From Lentzea terrae (GTDB lineage: Bacteria > Actinomycetota > Actinomycetes > Mycobacteriales > Pseudonocardiaceae): DNA of 64,000 bases. Shown one piece after another: positions 40,701 to 47,792 of the stretch (within the stretch, counting starts at the first letter, position 1; every line of letters starts with the position of its first letter). Under the pieces are notes generated by a model. The model was given only the letters and a program-made list of their open reading frames with translations. It did no database searches and was not told the DNA's origin. A program made the translations under genes and the position numbers. The stretch covers positions 248,001-312,000 of the forward strand of contig NZ_QFWW01000023.1 in NCBI RefSeq assembly GCF_003265345.1. Direction: 5' to 3'.

Positions 40701-41418
40701 GCCGATCATCGACGAGTTCATCTCGTCCGGTGAGGCCAAGTGGGGTCAGCGTTCCGACGTCGTGATCCTGCTGCCGCACGGCCACGAGGGCCAGGGTCCC
40801 GACCACACCTCGGGCCGCATCGAGCGCTGGCTGCAGCTGTGCGCCGAGGGCTCCATGACCGTCGCGGTGCCGTCGACCCCGGCGAACTACTTCCACCTGC
40901 TGCGTCGCCACGCCCTCGATGGCGTCGACCGCCCGCTCGTGGTGTTCACGCCGAAGTCGATGCTGCGGCTCAAGGCCGCGGTGTCCGGCACGGACGAGTT
41001 CATCAACGACCGCTTCCAGTCCGTGATCGACGACCCGACGATCAAGGACCCGAACGCGGTCACCAACGTCCTGCTGTGCAGCGGCAAGATCTCCTACGAG
41101 CTGCACGCCGAGCGCGAGAAGCGCGGTGGCGGCGACGTGGCGATCGTGCGCGTCGAGCAGCTCTACCCGGTCCCGGCCCGCAAGCTGACCGAGACCCTGG
41201 AGCGCTACCCGAACGCGAAGACCGTGCGCTGGGTGCAGGAGGAGCCGGCGAACCAGGGCGCCTGGCCGTTCTACGGCCTGGCCCTGCCGGAGCTGCTGCC
41301 CGACCACCTGGCCACCGTCCGCCGCGTGTCGCGCCGCCCGATGGCCGCCCCGTCGGCCGGTTCGAGCAAGGTGCACGAGGTCGAGCAGCGCGAGATCATC
41401 ACCCGCGCGTTCGAGTGA
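37747..41418 (+). CDS. kgd: Multifunctional 2-oxoglutarate metabolism enzyme (2-oxoglutarate decarboxylase/dehydrogenase E1 with succinyltransferase domain)
   Basis: 1,223 residues from GTG. The N-terminal flexible part starts FGPNEWLVEEMYEQFLADPSSVDPAWHDFF, then an Ala/Pro linker. An E2-like acyltransferase domain (about 115-360) has SFTHVIGYAVVRAL and YDHRIIQGAESGEFL with catalytic His and Asp-type residues. The E1o core (about 375-1220) has the thiamine-diphosphate region MHGDAAFAGQGVVAETLNLA and GRLNVLANIVGK. This is the actinobacterial fusion that decarboxylates 2-oxoglutarate to feed succinyl-CoA or succinic semialdehyde. In mycobacteria it is inhibited by the FHA protein GarA; its Thr-rich N-terminus here would be the site to check. 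It ends in a strong terminator. Confidence 0.96.
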   Translation: MSSSSPASQFGPNEWLVEEMYEQFLADPSSVDPAWHDFFADYKRAGGNGTATASAGGSTATTTATVTPPAADNGKPAAPKQQPKPAATLPQTGKATPQQAAKAKPVTQSAQPEQKQLRGAAAAIAKNMELSLTVPTATSVRAVPAKLLADNRIVINNHLKRTRGGKVSFTHVIGYAVVRALQAYPNMNRHYAEENGKPFVVTPEHVNFGLAIDLPGKDGQRTLVVASVKGCENMTFTQFWQAYEDLIRKARAGSLTTDDFSGTTISLTNPGTIGTNHSVPRLQAGQGAIIGVGAMEYPAHFQGTSEQALTDMGVSKIITLTSTYDHRIIQGAESGEFLKRVHQLLLGEDGFYDDIFASLRLPYEPIRWVADIPEGAVDKTARVIELIDAFRTRGHLMADTDPLNYRQRSHADLDVLSHGLTLWDLDREFPVGGFAGKERMKLRDILGVLRNSYCRTVGVEYMHILEPEERRWIQERVEVPHEKPPATVQKYILSKLNAAEAFETFLQTKYVGQKRFSLEGGETVIPLLDAVLDKAAEHELDEVVIGMPHRGRLNVLANIVGKPISQIFREFEGNLDPGQAHGSGDVKYHLGAEGKYFRMFGDGETKVSLTANPSHLEAVDPVLEGIVRAKQDLLDRGGDSFPVLPVAMHGDAAFAGQGVVAETLNLALVRGYRTGGTVHIVVNNQVGFTTAPEHSRSSKYSTDVAKMIGSPVFHVNGDDPEACYWVAKLAVDYRQAFAKDVVIDMVCYRRRGHNEGDDPSMTQPAMYDVIDQKRSVRKTYTEALIGRGDITVEEAEKALQDFSSQLEHVFNEVRELEKHPVTVSPSVEAEQQVPAKLPTGITRETLEYIADAHVNLPEGFTPHARVKPVLERRAKMAREGGIDWAFAELLAFGSLALEGRKIRLAGQDSRRGTFVQRHATLIDRKTGEEYTPLQNLSPDQGKFMVYDSVLSEFAALGFEYGYSVANPQALVLWEAQFGDFVNGAQPIIDEFISSGEAKWGQRSDVVILLPHGHEGQGPDHTSGRIERWLQLCAEGSMTVAVPSTPANYFHLLRRHALDGVDRPLVVFTPKSMLRLKAAVSGTDEFINDRFQSVIDDPTIKDPNAVTNVLLCSGKISYELHAEREKRGGGDVAIVRVEQLYPVPARKLTETLERYPNAKTVRWVQEEPANQGAWPFYGLALPELLPDHLATVRRVSRRPMAAPSAGSSKVHEVEQREIITRAFE

Positions 41419-41434
41419 TCACCGTGTGAACGGA

Positions 41435-41473
41435 CGAGCCGCCGGATCAACGCGATCCGGCGGCTCGTTTTCT
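41435..41473 (+). terminator. Strong intrinsic terminator of kgd
   Basis: A perfect 13-bp stem (41435-41447 with 41455-41467; GAGCCGCCGGAT-type arms) over a 7-nt loop is followed by TTTTCT. This is one of the clearest terminators in the window. Confidence 0.88.
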
Positions 41474-41496
41474 AGGACTACACAGGAGTTTTCGCC

Positions 41497-41679
41497 ATGT
41501 ACTTCACCGATCGCGGCATCGAGGAGTTGGAGAAGCGGCGCGGCGAGGAGGAGATCTCCGTCGCGTTGCTCGCCGACAAGCTCCGCGCGTTCGTCGACGC
41601 CAACCCCGACTTCGAGACGGCCATCGAGCGTTTCGCCACCTACCTGGCGCGCGACGACGAGGACGACTTCGAGGACTGA
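41497..41679 (+). CDS. Small acidic protein, DUF6104-like
   Basis: 60 residues, ATG with GGAG upstream: MYFTDRGIEELEKRRGEEEI, then VALLADKLRAFVDANPDFETAIERFATYLARDDEDDFED. The highly charged helix and acidic tail match a small actinomycete protein family found immediately downstream of kgd (DUF6104). It is separated from kgd by the terminator, so it has its own promoter or depends on read-through. Its function is unknown; persistence next to kgd hints at a link with 2-oxoglutarate metabolism. Confidence 0.72.
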   Translation: MYFTDRGIEELEKRRGEEEISVALLADKLRAFVDANPDFETAIERFATYLARDDEDDFED

Positions 41680-41692
41680 CCTCGCGCAGAGG

Positions 41693-42781
41693 TCAGGGCC
41701 GCCACTGCTGGTTGGCCTGGCCCGTGCAGGACCACAGGTGCAGCTTCGTGCCGTTGGCGGTGCCGAAGCCGGAGGCGTCCAGGCACAGGCCGGACAACGC
41801 GTTGGTGATCGTGCCGTCGGAGTTGACGTTCCACTGCTGGTTCGCGCCGCCGTGGCAGTCCCAGATCGCCACCGACGTGCCGTTGGCGGTGCCCCATCCG
41901 GCGGCCTCCAGGCACTTCGTGCCGTAGACCGTGAGCTGCTTGCTGGACGTGTAGGTCCAGTTCTGGTTGGTGCCGCTGTGGCAGTCCCAGAGCTGCACCT
42001 GCGTGCCGTTGGTGGTGCTCGCACCTGGAACGTCCGCGCACCGGCCGGAGTGGACGCCGACGATCTGCCTGCCCGTGGGGTTGCCGATGCTGCCCGGCAC
42101 CGACCGCAGCGCGTTGTACCAGGTCGCGGCCATCTTGTCGTAGCCGGTGGCGGTCGGGTGGACGCCGTCGATCAGGTCGGCGGTGGTTAGGGCGGCGTGC
42201 ATGTCGACCAGGCGCACGCGCTTGCCCGCATTGGCCTTGCTCTGCACCATTCCGGGGATCGTGGCGTTGAAGGCCCGGCCTGCGGCCTCCTGCGACGCGT
42301 TGGTCAGCGGGATGATCGTCGCCACGAACACGTCGGCGTTGGGCGCGGTCGCGGTGATCTTGTCGACCAGTGCCGACAAGCGCGCGGGAGCGTTGGCCAG
42401 GTCGAAGTTCTGGAGCACGTCGTTGGTACCGATGTGCAGGAGCACGGTGCGGGGGTTGGTGCTGTTGAGCCAGCTGACGATGTTCGCGTCGATCTGGTCG
42501 ATGCGCCAGCCGGGGTGGCCCTCGTGGTCGTGGTCGCCCAACGATCCCGGGCCGTTGAACTGCGAGCCGACGAAGTCGACGCGGTAGTTCCCGCCGCCGA
42601 GCCGCTCCCACAGGCCGATGCGGTAACCGCCGGGCACCTGCGTTCCCTCGGTGATCGAGTCGCCGAGCGGCATGACCCGAGTTCCACCGTTGGATTCCGC
42701 TACCGCAGGCGCGGTGGGCAGCAGCACGGCGGTCAACAAAGCGGCGGCGCAGGCGCTGAGCCACCGGAACCTAGCCTGCAT
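41693..42781 (-). CDS. Secreted SGNH hydrolase with C-terminal ricin-type lectin domain
   Basis: 362 residues with a Sec signal (FRWLSACAAALLTAVLLPTAPAVAE). The catalytic domain (about 35-230) has VMPLGDSITEGTQVPGG (Ser), LLHIGTNDVLQNF (Gly/Asn) and DGVHPTATGY (Asp and His). The C-terminal lectin (about 235-362) is a beta-trefoil with three repeats of the pattern CLDASGFGTANGTKLHLWSC and QQW ends (NQNW, NQQW, NQQW). This combination is a carbohydrate esterase of the acetyl-xylan/rhamnogalacturonan type bound to polysaccharide. LacI-like sites lie upstream. Confidence 0.9.
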   Translation of the reverse strand: MQARFRWLSACAAALLTAVLLPTAPAVAESNGGTRVMPLGDSITEGTQVPGGYRIGLWERLGGGNYRVDFVGSQFNGPGSLGDHDHEGHPGWRIDQIDANIVSWLNSTNPRTVLLHIGTNDVLQNFDLANAPARLSALVDKITATAPNADVFVATIIPLTNASQEAAGRAFNATIPGMVQSKANAGKRVRLVDMHAALTTADLIDGVHPTATGYDKMAATWYNALRSVPGSIGNPTGRQIVGVHSGRCADVPGASTTNGTQVQLWDCHSGTNQNWTYTSSKQLTVYGTKCLEAAGWGTANGTSVAIWDCHGGANQQWNVNSDGTITNALSGLCLDASGFGTANGTKLHLWSCTGQANQQWRP

Positions 42782-42803
42782 ACGTTCTCCCTGATCCGCG
42801 TGT

Positions 42804-42830
42804 CCAATGTTGCGTTAGCGTTAACATTGG
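42804..42830 (-). promoter_or_regulatory. Dyad upstream of the lectin esterase
   Basis: CCAATGTT (42804-42811) and AACATTGG (42823-42830) are perfect arms with an 11-nt spacer that itself reads GCGTTAGCGTT. The TGTT/AACA ends with a GCGC/GTTAGC-like core are typical of LacI-family operators, which control sugar-utilisation genes. It sits 23 bp before the start of the gene. Confidence 0.5.
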
Positions 42831-42913
42831 AGGTGCGGACCAGGGAGGTGTCAAGGAATCCGTCCACTTGAGACGCCCTGGTATACGGGCTGCGCAAGGC
42901 TCGAAATGGCGGA

Positions 42914-42927
42914 TGTTCGCGCTAACA
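42914..42927 (-). promoter_or_regulatory. LacI-like operator candidate
   Basis: TGTTCGCGCTAACA is a 14-bp palindrome with two mismatches, 132 bp upstream of the lectin esterase start and 15 bp beyond the end of the aldo/keto reductase gene. Together with the dyad at 42804-42830 it could allow looping. The regulator is not in the window. Confidence 0.35.
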
Positions 42928-42941
42928 CCAGGTGGCCGTCA

Positions 42942-43934
42942 TCACCAGGCGTAGGCCTCCGGGGCCGGCTTCGACCCGTTCGGCGCCGGCGCCGGGAACA
43001 GCTCGTCGAGCTTGCCCAGCACCTCCGCGTCCAGCTTCAACTCCGCCGCCCGCAACGAGTTGTCGAGCTGCTCGGCCGTGCGCGGACCGATGATCGGCGC
43101 GGTGACGCCCTCCTGGTGCAGCAGCCAGGCGAGGCCGACGTTGGCCGGGTCCTCTCCCAGCTCCGCGCACAGCTTCTCGTAGGCGTCGATCGTGTCGCGG
43201 TACTTCTCCAACGCGTCCGCGGACCGCCCAGAAGACGACCGAGAACCGCCGCCCTCGCGCTGCTTGCGCAACACGCCACCCAGCAGACCGCCGTGCAGCG
43301 GTGACCACGGGATGACGCCGAGGCCGTAGTGCCGGGCCGCCGGCAGGACCTCCAGCTCGACCCAGCGGGTCATCAGGTTGTAGATCGACTGCTCGGACAC
43401 CAACCCCAGGAAGTTCCGCGCCAGCGCGGCTTCCTGAGCCTGGGCCAGGTGCCAGCCCGCGAAGTTCGACGAGCCGAAGTAGATGACCTTGCCCTGCTGG
43501 CGCAGCACGGAGAAGGCTTCCCAGATCTCGTCCCACGGCGTGTCCCGGTCGACGTGGTGCATCTGGTAGAGGTCGATGTAGTCGGTCTGCAGGCGCTTCA
43601 GCGACGCGTCCGCAGCGCGGCGGATGTTCAGCGCCGACAGCTTGTTGTCGTTGGGCCAGTCACCCATGCTGCCGTACAGCTTGGTGGCGACGACCGTCCT
43701 TTCGCGACGGTTGCCGCCCTGGGCGAACCAGCGGCCGATGATGTTCTCGGTGACGCCCTCGCCCTGCTTCCAGCCGTAGACGTTGGCCGTGTCGAAGAAG
43801 TTCAGGCCGTGTTCGTGGGCGCGATCCATGATCGCGTGACTGTCGGCCTCGGACGTCTCGGGACCGAAGTTCATGGTGCCGAGGCACAGGCGGGAGACGG
43901 ACAGGCCGCTACGGCCGAGGTTGGTGTACTCCAT
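42942..43934 (-). CDS. Aldo/keto reductase
   Basis: 330 residues from the ATG at 43934 (GGAAG just upstream; a GTG at 43943 is the alternative). TIM-barrel with the family catalytic Tyr in FFDTANVYGWKQGEG (Asp and Tyr), the Lys in VVATKLYG, the His in LYQMHHVD and the NADPH-binding end GPRTAEQLDNSLRAAEL. It belongs to the tas/YhdN-like subgroup. It reduces small aldehydes or ketones with NADPH. There is no linked pathway gene. Confidence 0.9.
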   Translation of the reverse strand: MEYTNLGRSGLSVSRLCLGTMNFGPETSEADSHAIMDRAHEHGLNFFDTANVYGWKQGEGVTENIIGRWFAQGGNRRERTVVATKLYGSMGDWPNDNKLSALNIRRAADASLKRLQTDYIDLYQMHHVDRDTPWDEIWEAFSVLRQQGKVIYFGSSNFAGWHLAQAQEAALARNFLGLVSEQSIYNLMTRWVELEVLPAARHYGLGVIPWSPLHGGLLGGVLRKQREGGGSRSSSGRSADALEKYRDTIDAYEKLCAELGEDPANVGLAWLLHQEGVTAPIIGPRTAEQLDNSLRAAELKLDAEVLGKLDELFPAPAPNGSKPAPEAYAW

Positions 43935-43989
43935 GTCTTCCACCCTGCCTCGCGGCTGGGCGCAGTGCCACGTGGAGTTGCTCCAGGCA

Positions 43990-45255
43990 TCACCGACCTG
44001 CTTTCTTGCTCACTTCCGACTCGAACTGGTTCGCGACGATCGTGAGCCCTCCCGGCACCTTGGAGTTCGGCCGGAGAACGAACGTCTGCGTCGCGGACGG
44101 CCTACCGGTGATGGAGAACCTCAGCGGAACGGACATACCTCCCGATTCAACACTTTCGACCTCGCGAAACGCCTTGAGGACGCCTTCGCGGGAGAAGTCC
44201 TTGCGCTCGCAGGCCCGCTTCAGCACCGAACCGAAGCTCAGCCCGACCAGGTGGCCGTAGTTGACCGCCATGGACGGAGTTCCCTGCGGAAAAGCCGACC
44301 GGTACGCGGCCGCGACCTGGCGTGGACCGTCGATCGCGGCATCGAAGGGGGCGACGGACGACAGCACGAAAACCTGACGCTCCATGACTGTCGCGAGTTG
44401 TCCCTGCAACAGCTCAGGAGCGAAACCCGGATTGTTGATGATGATCGGCACGGCGAGCCCGAGTTGCGCGGCGGCGGCGACGGCACTCGCAGTCTGCCGC
44501 GGGTTGGTGCTCAGAATGACCGACTTCGCGCCGGCCTGCTTGAGAGCAGCGATCCCCGGCGACATGTCCGGGTCGGTGTTCTTGAGTGCCGCTGTTGTCA
44601 GGTTGAGGCCGAGTTGCCCGACAGCGAAGGAACTACCAGCGAGGGCGTCGTCACCGTATTCGTTCTCGTCACTGATGTGCAGGTGGCCGACCGTGTCTCC
44701 GCGACTGAGCAGCCCCTGCCGCATCAGGTACTCGATCCCGTTCATGACGTCGACCTTGTAGGTCGCTCCCACCACCATCATGTACGGGTTGTCGAGCAGG
44801 GCACTTTTCCACGAGGTCGGCGCCGTCAGGATCTGCTGGTGGAGAATGTCGTCTTCGATCGACTCGGCGATTTGCGCCCCGACGATCTGGACGAATCCAA
44901 GCACCTTGGGCTCCAGGGACAGGTACTCCTTCTTTCCTCTTTCGACGTCGAACGCGTGATCACGCACGATCAGTTCGACTTTTCTGCCACAGACACCACC
45001 AGCAGCATTCACCTTGTCAACGAAGAGCTGATTACCTTCAGTAACGTTCTTGCCGCCGGAGGCGAACGGACCTGACAGATCGCTCAGAACGCCCAGATAG
45101 ATCTTGTCCTGAGTCACTCCAGGTCCACCGCGAAAATAATCGGCGGAGTTCGCTAAATCGCCGCCGGCTTCACTGCAAGCCGCCAGAAGCGCTGCGGTCA
45201 CAACCAAAGGAAGCACCTTGCGAGGATGGTTTCGCACCCAATCGAACATCGGCAT
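43990..45255 (-). CDS. ABC transporter substrate-binding lipoprotein (branched-chain amino acid/amide type)
   Basis: 421 residues. The signal ends in a lipobox, LLAACSEAGG, so the mature protein is lipid-anchored at Cys. The fold is Peripla_BP_6: KIYLGVLSDLSGPFASGGKNVTEGNQLFVDKVNAAGGV, then KVLGFVQIVGAQIAESIEDDI and TDPDMSPGIAALKQAGAKSVILSTNPRQTA. No permease or ATPase lies next to it, so it is an orphan receptor. It may bind amides, amino acids or a signalling ligand. Confidence 0.85.
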   Translation of the reverse strand: MPMFDWVRNHPRKVLPLVVTAALLAACSEAGGDLANSADYFRGGPGVTQDKIYLGVLSDLSGPFASGGKNVTEGNQLFVDKVNAAGGVCGRKVELIVRDHAFDVERGKKEYLSLEPKVLGFVQIVGAQIAESIEDDILHQQILTAPTSWKSALLDNPYMMVVGATYKVDVMNGIEYLMRQGLLSRGDTVGHLHISDENEYGDDALAGSSFAVGQLGLNLTTAALKNTDPDMSPGIAALKQAGAKSVILSTNPRQTASAVAAAAQLGLAVPIIINNPGFAPELLQGQLATVMERQVFVLSSVAPFDAAIDGPRQVAAAYRSAFPQGTPSMAVNYGHLVGLSFGSVLKRACERKDFSREGVLKAFREVESVESGGMSVPLRFSITGRPSATQTFVLRPNSKVPGGLTIVANQFESEVSKKAGR

Positions 45256-45399
45256 CGGCGGAGTCTACCGCCACCCCTTTCCGATCGACAGAAGAAACGA
45301 ACCAGACAGGAAGTCGAATTTGGTCATTCGACAACAGGCGATGACCTGCAAACGTTTTACCGGCGATTTTCTACTGGAAACTTTCATGTAAGGCGTTCA

Positions 45400-45413
45400 T
45401 GGAAGCGCTCTCA
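45400..45413 (+). promoter_or_regulatory. CebR/LacI-like operator candidate before the subtilase gene
   Basis: TGGAAGCGCTCTCA shares the central AGCGCT and the TGG.../...CA frame with the LacI-family CebR operator. It lies 126 bp before the subtilase start. A TTGACA at 45438-45443 follows, without an obvious -10. This is a weak but specific sequence match. Confidence 0.25.
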
Positions 45414-45538
45414 CGGCAGCGCCACCCTCGCCACAGTTTTGACAGTATTGGGAACTGAAGTTTCGAACCTGTCAGCGGACCGTCGGTTCGCGTTAGCTTC
45501 TCGGTGTTCCCCAGTTCATTCCCTGCCAGGAGGAACTC

Positions 45539-46714
45539 ATGGCAAGACTCCGGCGTCATGTCGCCATTGCGGCGGCATTCGGCATCGCTTCCACGGCGCT
45601 GCTGACGCCCACCGCGATGGCCGAGGAAGCCGTGCTGCCCGGTGCGGGTGCACAGGCGGTCGAGGGCAGTTACATCGTGGTGCTCAAAGACGGCGCGCGC
45701 ACCCCTGCCAGCGCGTTGGCGTCCCGCTACCAGGGCTTCCTCAAGCACACGTACAGCACGGCACTGCACGGGTTCTCCGTCACCGGGATGACAGAACGAC
45801 AGGCGCGGCGGCTCGCCGCCGACCCGGACGTCGAGTTCGTCGAGCGCAACACGGTCGCGACGATTCAGGAGACGCAGTCGAACCCGACCTGGGGCCTCGA
45901 CCGGATCGACCAGGCGAACCTGCCGCTCAACCAGAAGTACACGTACCCGAACACCGCGTCGAACGTGACGGCGTACGTTCTCGACACGGGAATCAGGAAA
46001 ACGCATTCCGAATTCGAGAACCGGGCAACCGACGGTTACGACTTCATCGACGACGATGCCGTCGCAGAGGACTGCCAGGGCCACGGCACGCACGTCGCCG
46101 GAACGGTCGCGGGCAAGACGTACGGCGTGGCGAAGCAGGCGAAGGTCGTCGGTGTGCGAGTGCTCGACTGCGGCGGCAGCGGCGCGTGGGACGGCATCAT
46201 CCGCGCCATCGACTGGGTGACGGCGAACGGCAAGAAGCCCGCCGTCGTCAACATGAGCCTGGGTGGCAGCGGCACGAACAGCTCGTTGGAGAACGCCGTG
46301 CGCCGCTCGATCACCGCGGGCTTCACCTTCGTGCTCGCCGGCGGCAACGAGGGTCAGGACGCGTGCAACTTCACCCCGGCCCGCACACCGGAGGCGATCA
46401 CGGTCGGCGCGTCCGACCGCACCGACAAGCGGTCGATCTGGCGCGCGGGTTCGTCGAACTACGGCTCATGCCTGGACATCTGGGCGCCCGGTAGCGACAT
46501 CGTGTCGGCCTCGCACACGAGCGACACGGGCTCACGGGCCGACGGCGGGACGTCGATGGCTGCACCGCACGTCGCGGGCGCGGCGGCGCTCTACCTGAGC
46601 GCGAACCCGAACGCGTCGAACGCCCAGGTGCGCGACGCACTGGTCGCGGCGGCAACGCCGAACAAGCTGACCGACATCAAGACCGGTTCACCGAACCTCC
46701 TGCTGAAGGTCTGA
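45539..46714 (+). CDS. Secreted subtilisin-like serine protease (S8, proteinase K-like)
   Basis: 391 residues. Sec signal (MARLRRHVAIAAAFGIASTALLTPTAMAEE), inhibitor I9 propeptide (about 42-115, GSYIVVLKDGARTPASALASRYQG), then the catalytic core with Asp in AYVLDTGIRKTHSEF, His in GHGTHVAGTVAGKTYGVAK and Ser in GGTSMAAPHVAGAAALYL. The oxyanion Asn is in LAGGNEGQDACNF. There is no C-terminal P domain, so this is the short 28-kDa-type enzyme. RBS AGGAGG precedes the ATG. A subtilisin-inhibitor gene lies at 13.4 kb, but no physical linkage is implied. Confidence 0.95.
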   Translation: MARLRRHVAIAAAFGIASTALLTPTAMAEEAVLPGAGAQAVEGSYIVVLKDGARTPASALASRYQGFLKHTYSTALHGFSVTGMTERQARRLAADPDVEFVERNTVATIQETQSNPTWGLDRIDQANLPLNQKYTYPNTASNVTAYVLDTGIRKTHSEFENRATDGYDFIDDDAVAEDCQGHGTHVAGTVAGKTYGVAKQAKVVGVRVLDCGGSGAWDGIIRAIDWVTANGKKPAVVNMSLGGSGTNSSLENAVRRSITAGFTFVLAGGNEGQDACNFTPARTPEAITVGASDRTDKRSIWRAGSSNYGSCLDIWAPGSDIVSASHTSDTGSRADGGTSMAAPHVAGAAALYLSANPNASNAQVRDALVAAATPNKLTDIKTGSPNLLLKV

Positions 46715-46821
46715 CAAACACGCCGGAACCGGCTCCCTGCACCGGTGACGGCCGTCCTGGCGCCCTCGACGCGCAGGCCGAATGCGGCTCGGCCGAGCAC
46801 GTCGATCGACTGGGGGCGCTC

Positions 46822-46862
46822 GCGGTGGGAGTGGGAGTAGCGGCTACTCCCACTCCCACCGC
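46822..46862. terminator. 41-bp palindrome at convergent gene ends
   Basis: Perfect 20-bp arms (46822-46841 and 46843-46862) with a single G between them, centred just after the stop codon of the minus-strand HTH gene (46844-46846). The right arm encodes its last residues (RWEWE). There is no T-run on either side. It could be a bidirectional terminator between the subtilase gene and the HTH gene, or a cruciform. The repeat is exact. Confidence 0.6.
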
Positions 46863-47725
46863 ACTCCGTAGATCCCGGGCTTCGAGTTCCGCACGTGGAT
46901 GTGCGTGGACGCGGTCGTCCCGATCCACAGATCGTTGAGCGTGGTTTCCGGTTCCTGCAACGAAGGCCGGGTGAACGCGCAGCACCGCGCCGGCACCGCG
47001 TCCGGGTGGAAGTCGATCTGCAGGACGTAGTCGCCCACCGGCCGCAGGAACCGCCGGTCGCACACCTCGCTGTCCGCACCGGGTCTCATCCGGATCGTGT
47101 AGTCGACGAGCGCCGTCTCGCCCTGCCTGAGCATCCGGTCGAACAGGATCTCCGCGACGAGGAACCCGGTGGCGTTCTCCGACCGCACCCGCCCGAGCCG
47201 ACATGGCGGTCCCGCCTCGATCGTGCCCACGTCGAGGTCGGTGGGGTCGGCGAGCTGGATGGCCAGGAACCGGTCGACGCCGTCGTCCAGTGCCTGCACG
47301 ATCCCGGTGCAGTGCATGGAGACCTCACGCCGGTCCGGCCCGATCACCTGCCGGTCCCGCACGCTGAGGTACGTCGACGCCGCCGGTTGCATCCGGTCGA
47401 TCCGCGCCATCACCTCGCCGAGGTCGGTGGCCCGCGAGTCCCACATGTCCTCGAGCGACATCGCCTGCCCGACCCACCGCCCGCGCGGCCGCTTGTCGCC
47501 CAGCCGGTCGGTGAGGAACCCCTCGCCGAGATCGAGCAGGTCCTCCAGCGCGGCGACGACCTTCAGCGACTCCGGCCGTTCCGGACGGCTGCGGCCGCGG
47601 CGCCAGTAGCTCAGCGTCGAGATGCTCACCTGCATGCCGCGGGCGGCCAGATGGTGCTGGATGCGTTCGAGGCTGAGACCGCTGCTGTCGACGGCTTTCG
47701 TCAGTGCCTCCGCGAAGTCCACCAC
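46844..47725 (-). CDS. HTH-domain protein with C-terminal ligand-like region
   Basis: 293 residues from the GTG at 47725, chosen because TACGGT lies 6 nt upstream and no ribosome site is visible; a longer frame starts at 47770. The N-terminal XRE-like HTH is FAEALTKAVDSSGLSLERIQHHLAARGMQVSISTLSYWRRG. The C-terminal ~200 residues are beta-rich, with CRLGRVRSENATGFLVAEILFDRMLRQGETALVDYTIR, and carry no family name I can give. This architecture (HTH plus beta-rich sensor) is common in actinomycetes as an undescribed regulator. Its target is unknown. Confidence 0.65.
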   Translation of the reverse strand: MVDFAEALTKAVDSSGLSLERIQHHLAARGMQVSISTLSYWRRGRSRPERPESLKVVAALEDLLDLGEGFLTDRLGDKRPRGRWVGQAMSLEDMWDSRATDLGEVMARIDRMQPAASTYLSVRDRQVIGPDRREVSMHCTGIVQALDDGVDRFLAIQLADPTDLDVGTIEAGPPCRLGRVRSENATGFLVAEILFDRMLRQGETALVDYTIRMRPGADSEVCDRRFLRPVGDYVLQIDFHPDAVPARCCAFTRPSLQEPETTLNDLWIGTTASTHIHVRNSKPGIYGVRWEWE

Positions 47726-47792
47726 GGCAGCACCGTACGGCGGCGGCACCCTCCGCCAGTAGGCCCACACGGAGGGTTATGAGAGAGCGATC

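Noticed and set aside
37831..41376. Long open frame on the minus strand opposite kgd (over 1,100 codons)
   Set aside because: It is a GC-driven shadow of the kgd gene; the translation is Arg/Val/His-rich without domains, whereas the plus strand has full Kgd motifs.
45371..46093. Minus-strand frame opposite the subtilase propeptide
   Set aside because: Shadow frame; the plus-strand protease is complete with catalytic triad and RBS.
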